Shown here: one piece after another, positions 63,164 to 64,000 of the stretch | How the letters are laid out: every line of letters begins with the position of its first letter | Position numbering within the stretch: the stretch's first letter is position 1 | Assembly: GCF_001544475.1 (NCBI RefSeq) | Contig: NZ_FCNW02000002.1 | Span: 186,001 to 250,000 of the forward strand | Source: Caballeronia humi | GTDB taxonomy: Bacteria > Pseudomonadota > Gammaproteobacteria > Burkholderiales > Burkholderiaceae | Length of the DNA: 64,000 bases | Direction: 5' to 3' | The notes under the pieces: generated by a model | Databases searched by the model: none | Told to the model about the DNA's origin: nothing | What the model saw: the letters and a program-made list of their open reading frames with translations, nothing else | Program-made: the position numbers and the translations under genes

Positions 63164-63578
63164 ACCGATATTGCACTGGTTATAAGCTCGACACTTCTAC
63201 GGACCTTGTTGTCATGGGCCGACCAATATTGCGCGTCGGGCGCACCCAACGTCTGAGCGCGTAGCGCGAGGACGGATGTATGACTGCTGCACCTGTCTGT
63301 TGTACTGCGAGTTGACACATTGGGTCCGCGAGCCAAGCCCGGTTCTGCCGTGAGGGCGACACTTACTCTCCAGCGCCAATCCCAATCAAACGCTAGTGGT
63401 GGATTGTTAGTTTTGGCGGTGGGAAGCTGCTTTCTTTGCTTACTTTCTTTGCAGCAGCAAAGAAAGTGAGTCCCGCCCCGGACAGGGGCAGAGCAAATAG
63501 ACCGCAAAGAAAGCAAGTTCCTTAGAGGCACTAGCGCATCGAACGGTGTCGAACAACTCCGCAAGCGCGAGCAAAACT
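63164..63578. other. Intergenic region holding a structured repeat
   Basis: About 415 bases between the monooxygenase gene and the mntH 3' end. The middle (63429-63514) forms a three-stem structure, described separately. The left ~260 bases show no gene or terminator. No coding signal was seen on either strand. Confidence 0.5.
63429..63514. repeat. Structured intergenic element with a three-way junction
   Basis: An outer 11-bp stem gctttctttgc/gcaaagaaagc (63429-63439 with 63504-63514) encloses hairpin 1 (14 bp, cttactttctttgc with gcaaagaaagtgag, one G-T pair, loop agca, 63439-63470) and hairpin 2 (gcccc/ggggc, 63475-63489). The left arm of hairpin 1 repeats the outer-arm sequence. From memory, similar ctttctttgctta elements are dispersed in Burkholderia intergenic DNA, but I cannot check this here. 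Confidence 0.65.
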
Positions 63579-64000
63579 TCAACCGCCGATTAACCCGATC
63601 GTCTGCAAGACCAACCAAAGATTCGCCGCGCTGATCACGCCGAACAGCATCCAAACGATGCCCTTCGTCAGCGCGCGATTCGCAAAATTGCCCATCAGCG
63701 CGCGGTCGCTCGTCATGCGGATCAGCGGATACAGCGCGAACGGCAATTGCAGGCTCAGCACGACCTGGCTCGCGACCAGCAGCTTGCCGACAGCGCCGTT
63801 ACCCATCATGCCGACCCCGATCAGCGCCGGAATCAGCGCGAGCGCGCGCGTGATGAAGCGCCGCTGGTAACAGGGAATCTTGAGGTTGAGGAAGCCTTCC
63901 ATGATCACCTGACCTGCGATCGTGCCGGTGAACGTCGAGCTTTGGCCCGACGCGAGCAGCGTCACGGCGAAGAGGATCGCCGCGAGCCCGGTCCCGACGA
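63579..64000 (-). CDS. mntH: NRAMP-family Mn/Fe transporter (5' part beyond window)
   Basis: The C-terminal ~140 residues of a proton-coupled divalent-metal transporter, cut by the right window edge. The visible frame is open from 64000 to the stop and contains LLASGQSSTFTGTIAGQVIMEGFL, a family-defining segment, then four more membrane helices (ALALIPALIGVGMMG, LLVASQVVLSLQLPFALYPL, the last helix ending LQTIGLIGG). It imports Mn or Fe across the inner membrane. It is transcribed leftwards toward the structured repeat; no terminator was seen directly after the stop. Confidence 0.9.
   Translation of the reverse strand, partial: VGTGLAAILFAVTLLASGQSSTFTGTIAGQVIMEGFLNLKIPCYQRRFITRALALIPALIGVGMMGNGAVGKLLVASQVVLSLQLPFALYPLIRMTSDRALMGNFANRALTKGIVWMLFGVISAANLWLVLQTIGLIGG

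Noticed and set aside
63160..63654. A 164-codon minus-strand open frame after the monooxygenase gene
   Set aside because: It runs through the structured repeat and into the mntH end in another frame, with no domain or ribosome site.

Overview
The window is high-GC DNA whose gene families point to a Burkholderiaceae chromosome of the Paraburkholderia/Caballeronia type. The indicators are BcsD and BcsP cellulose proteins, a DUF3331 protein, a MocR-linked polyamine-type ABC transporter, an mprF-acvB pair, pobA, and many short-overlap operons. Genus is inferred from gene content, not from a marker gene. No rRNA, tRNA, CRISPR array, insertion sequence, transposase, integrase or phage gene was seen. 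This looks like core or soft-core chromosome, with one probable intergenic repeat near the right end.

Layout. 1-2741: start of a minus-strand cellulose operon (bcsD, bcsP, bcsQ cut by the window edge) and a separate 65-residue orphan gene with its own terminator. 3197-4296: an NAD(P)H-binding protein and DUF3331. 4488-10552: a four-gene polyamine-type ABC importer, divergent from a MocR/PdxR-type regulator with a clear repeat-type operator. 10697-16893: RcnB-like protein, TetR/DUF1348 pair with twin operators, ZntB, a receiver-only protein, CheV and a CBS protein. 17307-19950: three overlapping genes (diacylglycerol-kinase-like, metallophosphoesterase, PAP2) that look like one lipid-phosphate unit. 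19937-23504: PPC protein, MAPEG, carboxylesterase, nucleoside hydrolase and two small lipoproteins. 23954-27813: mprF overlapping acvB, expected to make and hydrolyse lysyl-phosphatidylglycerol. 27868-36546: DUF1993, an acylase lipoprotein, M20 peptidase, Ldh2 dehydrogenase, an epimerase divergent from a LysR regulator, and RidA. 36606-43370: an HdeD-like membrane domain fused to a possible papain-like domain, an AcpA-type phosphoesterase, TauE/SafE and a glycogen-debranching-type glycosidase. 43511-48491: pobA, an alpha/beta-hydrolase-like protein without the nucleophile serine, SDR, UPF0178, GNAT and aldo/keto reductase. 48723-53228: AraC regulator, a COG4315 secreted protein followed by an ECF sigma/anti-sigma pair, two tiny His/Tyr-rich envelope proteins and an Rrf2 regulator. 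53406-58681: glycolipid-binding-like protein, selD, a CDF transporter and a large MscS-type channel. 59324-63163: a MetQNI-type importer followed by a DszC/SfnB-like flavin monooxygenase, probably organosulfur uptake and use. 63429-63514: a structured three-stem repeat. 63579-64000: the 3' end of an NRAMP (mntH) gene.

Recurring themes are envelope and lipid maintenance (mprF-acvB, the DGK-MPE-PAP2 unit, the HdeD fusion, small lipoproteins, MscS) and nutrient scavenging (polyamine importer, organosulfur operon, nucleoside hydrolase, AcpA). I did not find a clearly new multi-gene defence or biosynthetic system. The best candidates for new biology are the HdeD-protease fusion, the overlapping lipid-phosphate operon, the serine-less hydrolase, the tandem His/Tyr-rich microproteins and the structured repeat.
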